Origin: Peribacter sp043814035
Lineage (GTDB): Bacteria; Patescibacteriota; Gracilibacteria; Peribacterales; Peribacteraceae
Reading direction: 5' to 3'
Length of the DNA: 64,000 nucleotides
Assembly (NCBI GenBank): GCA_043814035.1
Contig: JBDRKJ010000012.1
Coordinates: 9,203 to 73,202, forward strand
In this document: piece after piece, positions 13,773 to 21,648 of the stretch
Numbering within the stretch: the stretch's first letter is position 1
Layout: the number at the start of each line of letters is the position of its first letter
Program-made: the position numbers and the translations under genes
The notes under the pieces: generated by a model
What the model saw: the letters and a program-made list of their open reading frames with translations, nothing else
Databases searched by the model: none
Told to the model about the DNA's origin: nothing

Positions 13773-15057
13773 ACAAGTACTCCCACGACCGTAACTTATC
13801 CGAGTCATCCATCCACCGATCGCCGATATCCGTGCGGTAGTACATGTTACTGATGATGATGTTCTGGATGCGCGTGTACATCTGCTTCTGCGCCTCACGC
13901 ATAGTTATACCAGAGCCCGAAACGACAAGTGCTACACCCTCCTGTCCCGTAATCAGCCACTGGTCGTTCTCTTGCTTGAGATCACTGATATGAATGCCAT
14001 CCGTCATCTTCTTCCTGAAGAACACCACAGCATCTTCTGAGAACGACTCGAACGTCTTAGGGTCATTGAACGGAAAAGGAGGCACCACGATGAGCGCACA
14101 AACCTGGTACCCACGCTTTACTTTGATGTCGTTACCATCACCCCTGGCCATCCGCAATAAGAGTTCGCCTATCGGCTCGGTAATACCCTCCTCCTGCAAA
14201 TTGATGAACGGAAAGCCAAAACGGCAGGTGAACTCGAGCGGGTAAATGCCGTTGCTATTTACAATACAATTGACATCAATATACCCCACATACCCCTCTT
14301 CGGCGAGAATCGCCTCGAAGGGACGCAAAGTTGCTTCAAAGATGGGGCTACGAGGTGTCCAGAACATGCTGGTGCCCATCTCACCGGTCGCAACACCCAA
14401 CTCGCCGGGGAAGAGTCTCTTATGTTCAAAATTGACGCACACAGGATTCATAAATTGCTTACCATTGAAGAACGCACCGGTAGCAACTTCCACTCCCGTC
14501 ACCCGCCGCTGGAGTTGAAAGACTGAAATGGTATCGCTCCACGTCTTACTGTAAGCGCCAAGAACGCGAATCACGTCACTGCCATCATCTTCGTTCCCCA
14601 CAAAGAGAAGCTGCTTCAAATTCTGCGCATCACCTGAGGGCTTGACCACATATCGGCCGGGATTTTCCTGCACATACTTGATGCCCTCATCGAACGAATG
14701 AAACTCCTGGTAGGGAATGATGCGCACCTTGTTGCGCTTAAGCTCCTCCTGTCCGAACGTGCGGTCATTCTCCAGCCGATCGGTGTAGGGAGTGCCACCA
14801 ATACAAAGCTTACCTTTCTTGCGAATGGCTTGTGCCTCCTCTCCTTTACCAATGTGGTCGAAGAGAACGATATCGGCCCAGTCGACATGCTTCTTCCAGT
14901 CGGTCACCACCTCGACGAATCCCTTGCCCACATCTTGAAACCCCGCCGCCTCGAGACAGAGTCGAACATGGTGACCCTCGCGCGATACCGCCCAAGCAAG
15001 ACCGGTGGTGGTACCGTCGTACGAGACAAATAGAAACTTCTTCGGCGTGTCAGTCAT
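13771..15057 (-). CDS. PurD-like ATP-grasp ligase
   Basis: A 428-residue ATP-grasp protein related to phosphoribosylamine-glycine ligase (GARS), which joins glycine to phosphoribosylamine in purine synthesis. GARS-like parts are RYVVKPSGDAQNLKQLLFVG in the ATP-binding lobe, EVATGAFFNGKQFMNPVCVNFEHKRLFPGELGVATGEMGT, and the metal site YIDVNCIVNSNGIYPLEFTCRFGFP. The N-terminus KKFLFVSYDGTTTGLAW lacks the usual GxGGREHA loop of true PurD, so the carboxylate substrate may differ. No other purine gene is near. The stop is immediately followed by the CATGAGAG repeat; the gene is convergent with comEC and divergent from the glycosyltransferase gene. Family call is firm, the exact substrate is not. 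Confidence 0.8.
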   Translation of the reverse strand: MTDTPKKFLFVSYDGTTTGLAWAVSREGHHVRLCLEAAGFQDVGKGFVEVVTDWKKHVDWADIVLFDHIGKGEEAQAIRKKGKLCIGGTPYTDRLENDRTFGQEELKRNKVRIIPYQEFHSFDEGIKYVQENPGRYVVKPSGDAQNLKQLLFVGNEDDGSDVIRVLGAYSKTWSDTISVFQLQRRVTGVEVATGAFFNGKQFMNPVCVNFEHKRLFPGELGVATGEMGTSMFWTPRSPIFEATLRPFEAILAEEGYVGYIDVNCIVNSNGIYPLEFTCRFGFPFINLQEEGITEPIGELLLRMARGDGNDIKVKRGYQVCALIVVPPFPFNDPKTFESFSEDAVVFFRKKMTDGIHISDLKQENDQWLITGQEGVALVVSGSGITMREAQKQMYTRIQNIIISNMYYRTDIGDRWMDDSDKLRSWEYL

Positions 15058-15176
15058 GTCGCGCGCAGACTATTCGCCTCGAACCATGAGTGCAAGTAAA
15101 CATTGGCCAAGAAAAGCGGAGTATTTGATTATTGAAAGAGGAATAGCTACTCCTCTTTTTCTTCTATACTACATTC

Positions 15177-16889
15177 GTGGAATCTCCCTCTGCTCAAAAG
15201 GGATGGTGGACAGGTGCAGCGATGGCTGTGCTCGTTGGTCTTCCTTTCCTCGCCTTCGGCCAATCGCTTCTACAAGGCTTCGCTCCTATCGATGATCTCT
15301 TTCTCGTTGTGCAGAACCTCACCATACGCGGACCGACACTGGAGCATCTGAAGGCGGCCTTCACCACGTTTGATCCCGAGCTCTACATCCCCCTCACACT
15401 CGTCTCCTTCCAGCTCAATTACCTCATCTCCGGTCTCGCACCGTGGAGTTATCACCTCGTGAACATTCTGCTTCATGGCACAAATGCCCTGCTGCTCTTT
15501 CTAATCCTTAAAAAAATTACCGGTGCTCCGCGAGCCTCGCTCTTCGCAGCAGCGCTCTTCGTTGTGCATCCTCTGAATACCGAAGCGGTTGTCTGGATTA
15601 CGGCACGTAAAGATCTGCTCTCGAGCTTCTTCGCCTTTGCCTCGACATTGGCATTCTTAAGGCAGACACGACGAAGCATAATCTTCAGCCTTGCGCTCTT
15701 TCTCTGTGCGCTCCTCACCAAAGTTTCGGTCGTGCCACTCCCGGTCGTTTTCCCATTGCTCTTGAGAATCCAGAACGGTACGTGGGAAAAGAAATCATTA
15801 CGATCTATTATCCCGTTCCTTTTGCTCTCTGGTCTCTTTGTGGGTATCGCCCTCTTCGGAAAAGAGCGCATCGTGCAGACATCTGGGGGAATCGAAACAC
15901 TCCTGCTTGCTCCCTGGAGCATGTTGTTCCTGATCGGAAAATTCTTCTACCCGAGCAACCTAAGCCCCCTCTACGAAGTGACAAGCTCGATTGGCCTCAC
16001 CAATCCAATGATCTTCCTTTCCATCCTTGCTTTTGTCGCGTTTTTTGCCTGCCTCATATTTCTCCGCAAAAAATCCCTCACCTTTGCCCTCGCCCTCACC
16101 TTCATCCTTCTTTCTCCCACCCTGCTTACCTTCTTCAAGGCAGGAACGATCTTTCTCGCATCTGATCGCTATCTCTATCTGCCAAGCCTTGGATTGCTCC
16201 TATTCATTGTGCTGTGTCTTCGGGGCGTGCATACGAAAATGGCACTGCCAAAACCGGTTATCGCAGGAGTCAGTGGCATGCTCATTGCGATCCTGTGCCT
16301 ACTTTCGATCAAGCAAACGCGACTCTGGAGTTCTGCAGATATACTCTTCACTCATGCGCTCACAGTCACGCCACAATCGATAGTCGCGCGCACCGCACTC
16401 GCACAGACCAAGCTCGCTGCCGATCAACCTGAGCAAGCCTTCATGATCCTCAAAGAGGGCCTAGCACAGGGCGATGACATACGCCTGCACCTCATGGCCG
16501 GAAATATCTATGCGCACGTAGGACAGGTGACAGATGCACTGGAACAATTCAACACGGCAAAGCAGATGGACCCGATGAATGCCGATGCGTGGTTCTCGAT
16601 TGGATCAATACAGGAACAAACCGGAAGCACCGATGCGGCGCTGACAAATTACCGCACAGCCGTAGAGCTTGATCCTTCGGACGTTCCGGCTCTCATTGGG
16701 ATTGGAAGGATCCTCGCCAGCAAAGGCGATCTTCAGGGTGCAGAAGAGAAGTTTCGTGCGGCACTGAAGTGGAACCCCAATTCCGCAGACGCTCACCGCG
16801 GCCTCGCACCCGTACTGGCCAAGAGCGGGCGCGTTGATGAGGCCGAGGTTCATCGCAATCTCGCCAACGAACTGTCAGGACTGCGATGA
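15177..16889 (+). CDS. TMTC-like membrane glycosyltransferase with TPR repeats
   Basis: A 570-residue protein: about ten membrane helices (residues 10-380) followed by at least four TPR units (about 395-565) such as GDDIRLHLMAGNIYAHVGQV and ADAWFSIGSIQEQTGSTDAA. The N-terminal loop APIDDLFLVVQN and HLVNILLHGTNALLLF fit the GT-C fold of TMTC/PMT proteins, which transfer mannose from a lipid carrier onto proteins at the outer face of the membrane. GTG at 15177 is chosen because TATACT (15165-15170) lies 6 nt before it. Upstream is an AGAGGA...TCCTCT hairpin with a T-run (about 15136-15160), possibly a terminator or operator. Acceptor unknown. Confidence 0.8.
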   Translation: MESPSAQKGWWTGAAMAVLVGLPFLAFGQSLLQGFAPIDDLFLVVQNLTIRGPTLEHLKAAFTTFDPELYIPLTLVSFQLNYLISGLAPWSYHLVNILLHGTNALLLFLILKKITGAPRASLFAAALFVVHPLNTEAVVWITARKDLLSSFFAFASTLAFLRQTRRSIIFSLALFLCALLTKVSVVPLPVVFPLLLRIQNGTWEKKSLRSIIPFLLLSGLFVGIALFGKERIVQTSGGIETLLLAPWSMLFLIGKFFYPSNLSPLYEVTSSIGLTNPMIFLSILAFVAFFACLIFLRKKSLTFALALTFILLSPTLLTFFKAGTIFLASDRYLYLPSLGLLLFIVLCLRGVHTKMALPKPVIAGVSGMLIAILCLLSIKQTRLWSSADILFTHALTVTPQSIVARTALAQTKLAADQPEQAFMILKEGLAQGDDIRLHLMAGNIYAHVGQVTDALEQFNTAKQMDPMNADAWFSIGSIQEQTGSTDAALTNYRTAVELDPSDVPALIGIGRILASKGDLQGAEEKFRAALKWNPNSADAHRGLAPVLAKSGRVDEAEVHRNLANELSGLR

Positions 16890-16902
16890 GACATCGCCAA
16901 TG

Positions 16903-17145
16903 TCATCCGGCAACAAGTTGCTCTTTCTTTTCTTTATTCCACGTCTTCACCTCCGCTTCACGACGACGTGCTTCAGCGAGTGTTGAAAATTGTTCATGGT
17001 AGACAAATTGGATCGGACGACGCGAACGGGTGTACTTGGCGCCCTTACCATCATTGTGGCATTTTTCACGCTCTTTCAAATCCACGCATGAACCCGCATA
17101 GAGGGAATCATCGCAGCACCGGGCTAAATAGAAATAGTAGGGCAT
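16903..17145 (-). CDS. Small GIY-YIG endonuclease-like protein
   Basis: An 80-residue protein of the UPF0213 type. MPYYFYLARCCDDSLYAGSC replaces the usual YVY...YIG pair (here YFY...YAG), followed by DLKEREKCHNDGKGAKYTRSR and a PIQFVYHEQFSTLAEARRRE stretch that is highly typical. Single-domain GIY-YIG proteins are common in CPR and low-GC genomes; cellular roles are not established. I chose the ATG at 17145 because the sequence upstream in frame is unlike the family. It is followed by the stop of the glycosyltransferase gene on the other strand. A second family member lies at 17597-17875. Confidence 0.85.
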   Translation of the reverse strand: MPYYFYLARCCDDSLYAGSCVDLKEREKCHNDGKGAKYTRSRRPIQFVYHEQFSTLAEARRREAEVKTWNKEKKEQLVAG

Positions 17146-17298
17146 TGGTATAAGTATAGCTCCTAGGCGAAATTGGCAGAACAGCGCGGTCGTGAGCTTA
17201 CGACTTTGAGTCTCAGAGGGCGATTTTGAGGGTCGGGCACTTGGGAAAAAGAGGGCACCACGGTCGAGTATTTGCAATGTCGATTTTGACAAAATACA

Positions 17299-17592
17299 TC
17301 ACCATCCTTTCCATTTAATAACCTCAAAAAGTGTTTGTAGGCAAATGACAAACACTGCCAGCAATGCAATCACATTTGCCTGAGACGTTGTTTGCTTTCC
17401 GCGTTTCTCGATTTCAAGCAATGATTTTCGCTGTATTGCAGCCGAGACCAATCTGGATGCCTGCGCTTGCCTCTCGAGCTTACTTTGAGCGCCACCACGA
17501 TTCTCCGTGGAGTTGTATGCCGCAATTTCCTCTTCAGAAAGGAATATATTTGCTGCACGTGTGAAATTTCCATCAGAGTCCCAAAGAGGCAT
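17299..17592 (-). CDS. Unknown 97-aa protein with C-terminal membrane helix
   Basis: Not a family I know. Residues 1-70 are polar and charged (FLSEEEIAAYNSTENRGGAQ, SLLEIEKRGKQTTSQ), and residues about 72-90 form one hydrophobic helix (VIALLAVFVICLQTLF) close to the C-terminus, as in tail-anchored proteins. It lies between two GIY-YIG genes on the same strand, starting 4 nt after the stop of 17597-17875, so they may be co-transcribed. No catalytic motif is visible. Confidence 0.6.
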   Translation of the reverse strand: MPLWDSDGNFTRAANIFLSEEEIAAYNSTENRGGAQSKLERQAQASRLVSAAIQRKSLLEIEKRGKQTTSQANVIALLAVFVICLQTLFEVIKWKGW

Positions 17593-17596
17593 GATC

Positions 17597-17875
17597 CTAT
17601 GCTACCTGAGCATCCGTGGAAGTGTCAGACAAATAGTGCCTCATTTGCTTCTTTAATATTTCCCGACCATTTCCACTTTTCAAAAACTTCTCTCGGCCAA
17701 GAGCATCCAATTTTTCGATGTAGGCTTCGGCATACAAAAGTTTCCATGGACCTCTGTGTGCAGTGGAGACGTTCCGATGGTGATTGTGTGCGTCGAGACG
17801 CTTTTTGAGATCAGTCGTATAGCCGATGTACCAACCGTGATCACTCAGGCTTTCGAGGACGTAGACAATGTGCAT
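17597..17875 (-). CDS. GIY-YIG endonuclease-like protein
   Basis: A 92-residue single-domain GIY-YIG protein: MHIVYVLESLSDHGWYIGYT supplies the VYV and YIG strands with the two catalytic tyrosines, DLKKRLDAHNHHRNVSTAHR carries the conserved arginine and RGPWKLLYAEAYIEKLDALGRE the usual Glu-bearing helix. Function in the cell is unknown for this subgroup. It is the first gene of a minus-strand run with the 97-aa protein and possibly the second GIY-YIG gene. Confidence 0.88.
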   Translation of the reverse strand: MHIVYVLESLSDHGWYIGYTTDLKKRLDAHNHHRNVSTAHRGPWKLLYAEAYIEKLDALGREKFLKSGNGREILKKQMRHYLSDTSTDAQVA

Positions 17876-18024
17876 ACACCAACAGTACTTGCTTCAAAAG
17901 AATTGAGAAGAGTCTTGGGTACAAAAGAATGATCGGCAATGGTTTATTCTGATAGAAAAGAGGCGAAAAGCGTTCCATGCAGCAGTGGAACAGCCGCGTA
18001 TAGCTCGCTCCGCTCGCACGCGGC

Positions 18025-18097
18025 ACGTATAGCGACGACCATAACTCACTCTTATTTTGAAGAGTTGGCTGTGCCACGTGCGCCGCAGCGCTATACG
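18025..18097. repeat. Inverted repeats flanking the 3' side of tRNA-Glu(UUC)
   Basis: CACGTATAGCG and CGCTATACGTG form 11-bp inverted arms around an ACTCTT/AAGAGT hairpin. The right arm touches the encoded CCA end of the tRNA. It may be the tRNA transcript terminator or a processing structure. Confidence 0.5.
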
Positions 18098-18172
18098 TGG
18101 CAGCCCCGGCGGGAATCGAACCCGCGTTACCAGATTGAAAATCTGGCGTCCTAACCGTTAGACGACGGGGCC
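18098..18172 (-). tRNA. tRNA-Glu (anticodon UUC)
   Basis: Reverse complement begins GGCCCCGTCGTCTAACGG and folds as a cloverleaf: acceptor GGCCCCG with CGGGGCT (G-U at 1-72), anticodon stem CCAGA/TCTGG with loop TTTTCAA (anticodon TTC), T-arm GCGGGTTCGATTCCCGC, encoded CCA. 75 nt including CCA. Confidence 0.97.
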
Positions 18173-18290
18173 GGAAAGGAAAAGAACATTGAGACCTCCG
18201 CATCGCTTTCCGCGCTGATGCGCGGCGTTAGACCCGCCTACGCTCCTTGACTTCGTTCGGAGCTTCGGACGGGCAGGCGACGGGGCCATA
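18173..18290. repeat. Duplicated tRNA-Glu 5' end interrupted by a repeat element
   Basis: The tRNA reads CGTTAGACGACGGGGCC at its 5' end (plus strand). About 52 bp further on, CGTTAGAC and GACGGGGCC recur, separated by a roughly 45-bp element ending GGAGCTTCGGACGGGCAGGC that is also found near 2233-2250. This looks like a partial tRNA duplication later hit by a mobile mini-repeat. Confidence 0.55.
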
Positions 18291-18401
18291 TAGAAAGAAC
18301 TGTGCAGAAAGGGTATGACAGAGCGCGTTTAAGCGCCAGAGGCATGGTGGCAGAAACATGGAAAAAATGCTATAATGATGAGAGACGTACATCCAATCCT
18401 C

Positions 18402-18806
18402 ATGGTCTTCCGCACTCTACGCACAACATTCATTTTGGCCGGTCTCGTCATCCTCGTCTCAACCGTGGGCAACGTACACGGCATTATGAGGGCAAATCTG
18501 ACGAGTCAGGGATCGATGCTCTCGGGTTTGAACATCAAAGAAATGTCGACCCTGCAAATTCGACAGCACCTCAGCGCACCAGAGCGCACGAAGCGAGATG
18601 CTTCGGCCGAAATCGCACTTGGGAGCATGCTTCTGTTGCTCGGTCTGGGATTGCACGCCTACATCAAGCGTAGAACTCCTGACGAGCGTGCCGCCGAAGG
18701 CCCTGAGCGAAGTCGAAGGGTAAAGGTACACACAGCCCCTGCGCGCAAGGGACGCGAAACCCGCAAAATAGATCGCTGGTTTTTGTGGATGACAGTAAGG
18801 ATGTAA
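18402..18806 (+). CDS. Unknown small membrane protein
   Basis: A 134-residue protein with two membrane helices (TFILAGLVILVSTVGNVHG near the N-terminus and IALGSMLLLLGLGLHAYI at about 75-92) joined by a polar loop, and a basic tail. I know no family for it. The tail contains GPERSRR, encoded by the CCCTGAGCGAAGTCGAAGGG repeat (18704-18720), so the last 35 residues may be repeat-derived extension. An in-frame ATG at 18375 lies inside a TATAAT -10 box (18371-18376); I prefer the ATG at 18402, which starts next to the first helix. Confidence 0.6.
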   Translation: MVFRTLRTTFILAGLVILVSTVGNVHGIMRANLTSQGSMLSGLNIKEMSTLQIRQHLSAPERTKRDASAEIALGSMLLLLGLGLHAYIKRRTPDERAAEGPERSRRVKVHTAPARKGRETRKIDRWFLWMTVRM

Positions 18807-18997
18807 TAGCACTCACTCGGATCATTCCTCCAAGCCTTGGAACTTTTTTCCTAATCTCCTCTCCCCCCTGGGAGAGGGTACCTGCCCGAACGACCGAAGT
18901 AGTCCGGGCGGGCGGGGGGTGAGGGGTTTCCGTATTATCGAAAAAGGCGGCCCCCGTTACGGGTCAACCTCCTCTCGAATTGGAGGAGTGGAACGCT

Positions 18998-19039
18998 TTA
19001 GCAGGAGCCACAGCAGCCTCCTTTTTCACCGCCGAACAT
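18998..19039 (-). CDS. Tiny ORF E: 13-aa Cys-rich peptide candidate
   Basis: A 14-codon frame reads MFGGEKGGCCGSC and stop. A promoter (TTGAGA 19094-19099, 17-nt spacer, TATTCT 19071-19076) lies 31 nt upstream. The codons GAAAAAGG-GG can pair with the downstream GG-rich/CCTTTTTC arm near 18944-18955, and CCTCC/GGAGG and CCCG/CGGG hairpins lie between. No larger gene follows on this strand. It could be a small RNA with an incidental ORF. Confidence 0.4.
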   Translation of the reverse strand: MFGGEKGGCCGSC

Positions 19040-19070
19040 ACGAGAAGGGGGGAAGAGCTAAGAGAGAACA

Positions 19071-19099
19071 AGAATAGCACACTGTTTTGGCACTCTCAA
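19071..19099 (-). promoter_or_regulatory. Promoter of tiny unit E
   Basis: TTGAGA, 17-nt spacer, TATTCT on the minus strand just downstream of pyrK. Confidence 0.55.
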
Positions 19100-19151
19100 G
19101 CATAGAGTGCCAATTTCTCCTTGATTTTCGCTCAAAAGATGAGTGCTGCGT

Positions 19152-19967
19152 TCAGAGTGGGTGCTTCTTTCCCAGATCATCTCTGTGATATTTGCCAAAT
19201 TCCATGATTTTGCGGGCAATTTCATTTTTGAGCACAGGTCCATCGATACACATACGCATACCTGAGGAATCTACTGCACAGTTACCGCAGAGACCGTAAC
19301 CACACTTCATGTACCGTTCGAGCGAGAGCTGACAGGCAACCTCGTACTGGGAACAGAGATCGGAAACGGCAACAAGCATGCGTTCCGGACCGCAGGCGAA
19401 GACCTGATCCGGTTTCTTTTTTGCCTTGAGTAACTCGGCAAGCAACTCGACGTTATACCCCTTGTGCCCCTGCGACCCATCATCCGTGGCAACGGAGAGC
19501 GTTGTACCGGACAAGCCCGAGAATGCATCCAGATAGAGTAAGTGCTCCTTGCTCCGTGCACCAACAATCGCGGTGAGCGTGCAGCCATCCTTAGCTGCTT
19601 CGGTTGCAGCGAAGAACATCGGTGCCGCTCCGTAGCCACCCGCGACGAGCGCGAGGTGCTGCTTGGATTTCCACTCGTAATGCGTGCCGAATGGGCCGCG
19701 CAGCCCTACCAAATCCCCTTTTTTGAGAGTGGCGAGCTTTTTGGTCGTATCACCGACAGCGAAGAACGTGATCTGCAGCTTTTTGCCATCATCCAGTGCG
19801 ACACTCATGGGAATTTCATCCACCCTGGGGAGCCACACCATCACGAACTGTCCGGGCTTCGCCCCAAGCGAGACATCGAACGTGAAAGTCTGCACATGTT
19901 CTGTTTCTTTCTTCACGCTCGCGATGCGATGTGTAACGGGCAGCCGATTCCCGCAACCGCACGTCAT
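19152..19967 (-). CDS. pyrK: Dihydroorotate dehydrogenase electron-transfer subunit
   Basis: PyrK carries FAD and a 2Fe-2S cluster and passes electrons from type 1B PyrD to NAD+. The sequence has FTFDVSLGAKPGQFVMVWLP (FAD domain), LRGPFGTHYEW, LVAGGYGAAPM (NAD domain) and the cluster ligands CGYGLCGNC...C near the C-terminus (residues about 222-242). The ATG at 19967 overlaps the pyrD stop (ATGA), so the pair is translationally coupled. Length of 271 residues is normal. Confidence 0.95.
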   Translation of the reverse strand: MTCGCGNRLPVTHRIASVKKETEHVQTFTFDVSLGAKPGQFVMVWLPRVDEIPMSVALDDGKKLQITFFAVGDTTKKLATLKKGDLVGLRGPFGTHYEWKSKQHLALVAGGYGAAPMFFAATEAAKDGCTLTAIVGARSKEHLLYLDAFSGLSGTTLSVATDDGSQGHKGYNVELLAELLKAKKKPDQVFACGPERMLVAVSDLCSQYEVACQLSLERYMKCGYGLCGNCAVDSSGMRMCIDGPVLKNEIARKIMEFGKYHRDDLGKKHPL

Positions 19968-20908
19968 GATGGATGTGACGAAAGAGCCTGATGCATACCG
20001 CCAATGAGTTCGGCGATATTCTTCACCCCCTCCGCCTTGCACCAGGAGATCATTTCTTCGGTCACCAGACGAAAGACTTCCGCACCGCGGTATCCGATGG
20101 CCGTGCCGATGCCAATGAGCGTGGCACCTGCAAGCAGGAACTCGATGGCGTCTTCACCTGTCATCACACCGCCCGTACCGATGATGGGGAGCTTGCCATC
20201 CGTGGCACGGTACACATCGGCAATGCAGCGCACCGCAATGGGCTTGATGGCGGGACCAGACATACCGCCGACTTTATTGGCGAGAATGGGTAGGCGGCTC
20301 TTGAGATCGATCGCCATGCCCGGACCAACTGTGTTGATGACGGTAAAACCATCGGCGCCCGCCTCTGCGCAGGCCGAAGCAATGGAACCGATGTCGTCCA
20401 CATTCGGCGAAAGCTTGATGAAGACCGGAATCTTGCCGCTCACCGCTTTCACGGCCTTCGTTACAGCTGAAGCATCACCTACCGAGCAGGCGAAGGGTTT
20501 ACCGAATTCATCTTCGACATTGGGGCAGCTGATGTTCACCTCAAGAAAGTCCGGTTTGAGCTTCGCGATCTCTGCGGCAGTCTTTCCGTAGTTTTCGACC
20601 GTGTTCGCGATGATGTTCGCAATGAGAGGCACCAGTTTGTCCTTGTTGTAGTCACCGATCTCTTCGCGTGTCTTTTCGATACCGGCATCAGGTACGCCTA
20701 CAGCATTGAGTGTCCAGTGATCTGTCGAAATGATCGTAGGGTTGGGATGCCCTTTGTGCTCCGAAAGCCACAGAGATTTGGTTGTGATTCCACCCGCTCC
20801 ACTTTGCGCCACCCGCCGCCAGCTCGATGCCGTGATTCCCCAAATGCCCGACGCGAGAACAGTGGGGTTTTGGAAGGTGACCCCGAGGACCGTCTGGGAG
20901 AGGTTCAT
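19964..20908 (-). CDS. pyrD: Dihydroorotate dehydrogenase, class 1B catalytic subunit
   Basis: FMN enzyme oxidising dihydroorotate to orotate. Class 1 features: NPTVLASGIWG at the N-terminus, the active-site loop VNISCPNVEDEFGKPFACS with the catalytic Cys, KLSPNVDDI, NTVGPGMAID, GGMSGPAIKPIAVR and IIGTGGVMTGEDAIEFLLAGA. The next gene, pyrK, makes this the NAD-linked 1B heterotetramer. No pyrB, pyrC, pyrE or pyrF is in the window, but pyrG lies 700 bp upstream on the same strand. Confidence 0.97.
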   Translation of the reverse strand: MNLSQTVLGVTFQNPTVLASGIWGITASSWRRVAQSGAGGITTKSLWLSEHKGHPNPTIISTDHWTLNAVGVPDAGIEKTREEIGDYNKDKLVPLIANIIANTVENYGKTAAEIAKLKPDFLEVNISCPNVEDEFGKPFACSVGDASAVTKAVKAVSGKIPVFIKLSPNVDDIGSIASACAEAGADGFTVINTVGPGMAIDLKSRLPILANKVGGMSGPAIKPIAVRCIADVYRATDGKLPIIGTGGVMTGEDAIEFLLAGATLIGIGTAIGYRGAEVFRLVTEEMISWCKAEGVKNIAELIGGMHQALSSHPS

Positions 20909-20964
20909 CGGTCGCCAGTATGCAGGAAGCGACGATCAGGATCCAGCAAAACCCGTACTTCTCT

Positions 20965-21621
20965 CTAGCGCTCCGGCCGCAGCAGCAGCCAGATTCCGGC
21001 GTAGCTTAAGGGGGTGTAGAGCACGCCCATGCCGAACTTGAAGAGCCACCAGGGAATCGCCATAAGCACGATCACCTTGAGCGGATACACACCGATGAAA
21101 GCGATAGAAAACCAGATTGTGGTATCAATGAGCTGCCCCCACAGATTCGAGAGGTTGGATCGCAGCCAGAAATACTTGCCTCCGAATTTCGCTTTGAGAA
21201 AGAAGAACGAGAAGACGTCCTGATATTCCCCAACGATGAACGCGATCAGCGAGGCGAAGGTGAAGCGTAGGGAGAGACCGAAAATCTGGTTGTAGGCGTC
21301 GGGCATGCGGAACTCTGCGGAAGTAGGCATGACGTTACTGAGCGCATTGAAGAGGAGGAAGACCACGAGGCTGAGAAATCCCATTCGCACGAAGGCGCGC
21401 GCATGGGCTTTGCCGTAGACCTCGCCCACAACATCCGTCATGAGGAAGACTAATGGAAACGCGAAGATTGCGGTCGAGAGATGCGTGCCGAAGATGAACG
21501 GCATGATCTTGATGCCAACGGTATTCGAGACGAAGAGGGCAGTGAGATAGAGCGTGAGCGCGAGGACGATTTTGCGGTCGAAGACAAGGCGCCCAGAAGT
21601 CGACGGAGAAACAGGATCCAT
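20965..21621 (-). CDS. Queuosine-precursor transporter (YhhQ/QPTR, VUT family)
   Basis: A 218-residue integral membrane protein with six helices. SNTVGIKIMPFIFGTHLSTA, FPLVFLMTDVVGEVYGKAHAR and WLRSNLSNLWGQLIDTTIWF are the conserved VUT/YhhQ segments, including the DVxGEVYG motif. Characterised members import queuosine precursors for tRNA modification. The protein would sit in the cytoplasmic membrane. It lies between pyrG and pyrD on the same strand, probably one transcript. No queuosine synthesis gene is visible, consistent with salvage. Confidence 0.88.
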   Translation of the reverse strand: MDPVSPSTSGRLVFDRKIVLALTLYLTALFVSNTVGIKIMPFIFGTHLSTAIFAFPLVFLMTDVVGEVYGKAHARAFVRMGFLSLVVFLLFNALSNVMPTSAEFRMPDAYNQIFGLSLRFTFASLIAFIVGEYQDVFSFFFLKAKFGGKYFWLRSNLSNLWGQLIDTTIWFSIAFIGVYPLKVIVLMAIPWWLFKFGMGVLYTPLSYAGIWLLLRPER

Positions 21622-21648
21622 GGAGCTGTAGGAAGGAAAATAAGTGCG

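Noticed and set aside
17155..17255. tRNA-Leu-like sequence with AAATTGGCAGAA D-arm and terminal CACCA
   Set aside because: The anticodon stem-loop does not give a seven-base loop, the acceptor arms mismatch at two positions and no GGTTCGA T-arm is found. At most a decayed tRNA fragment.
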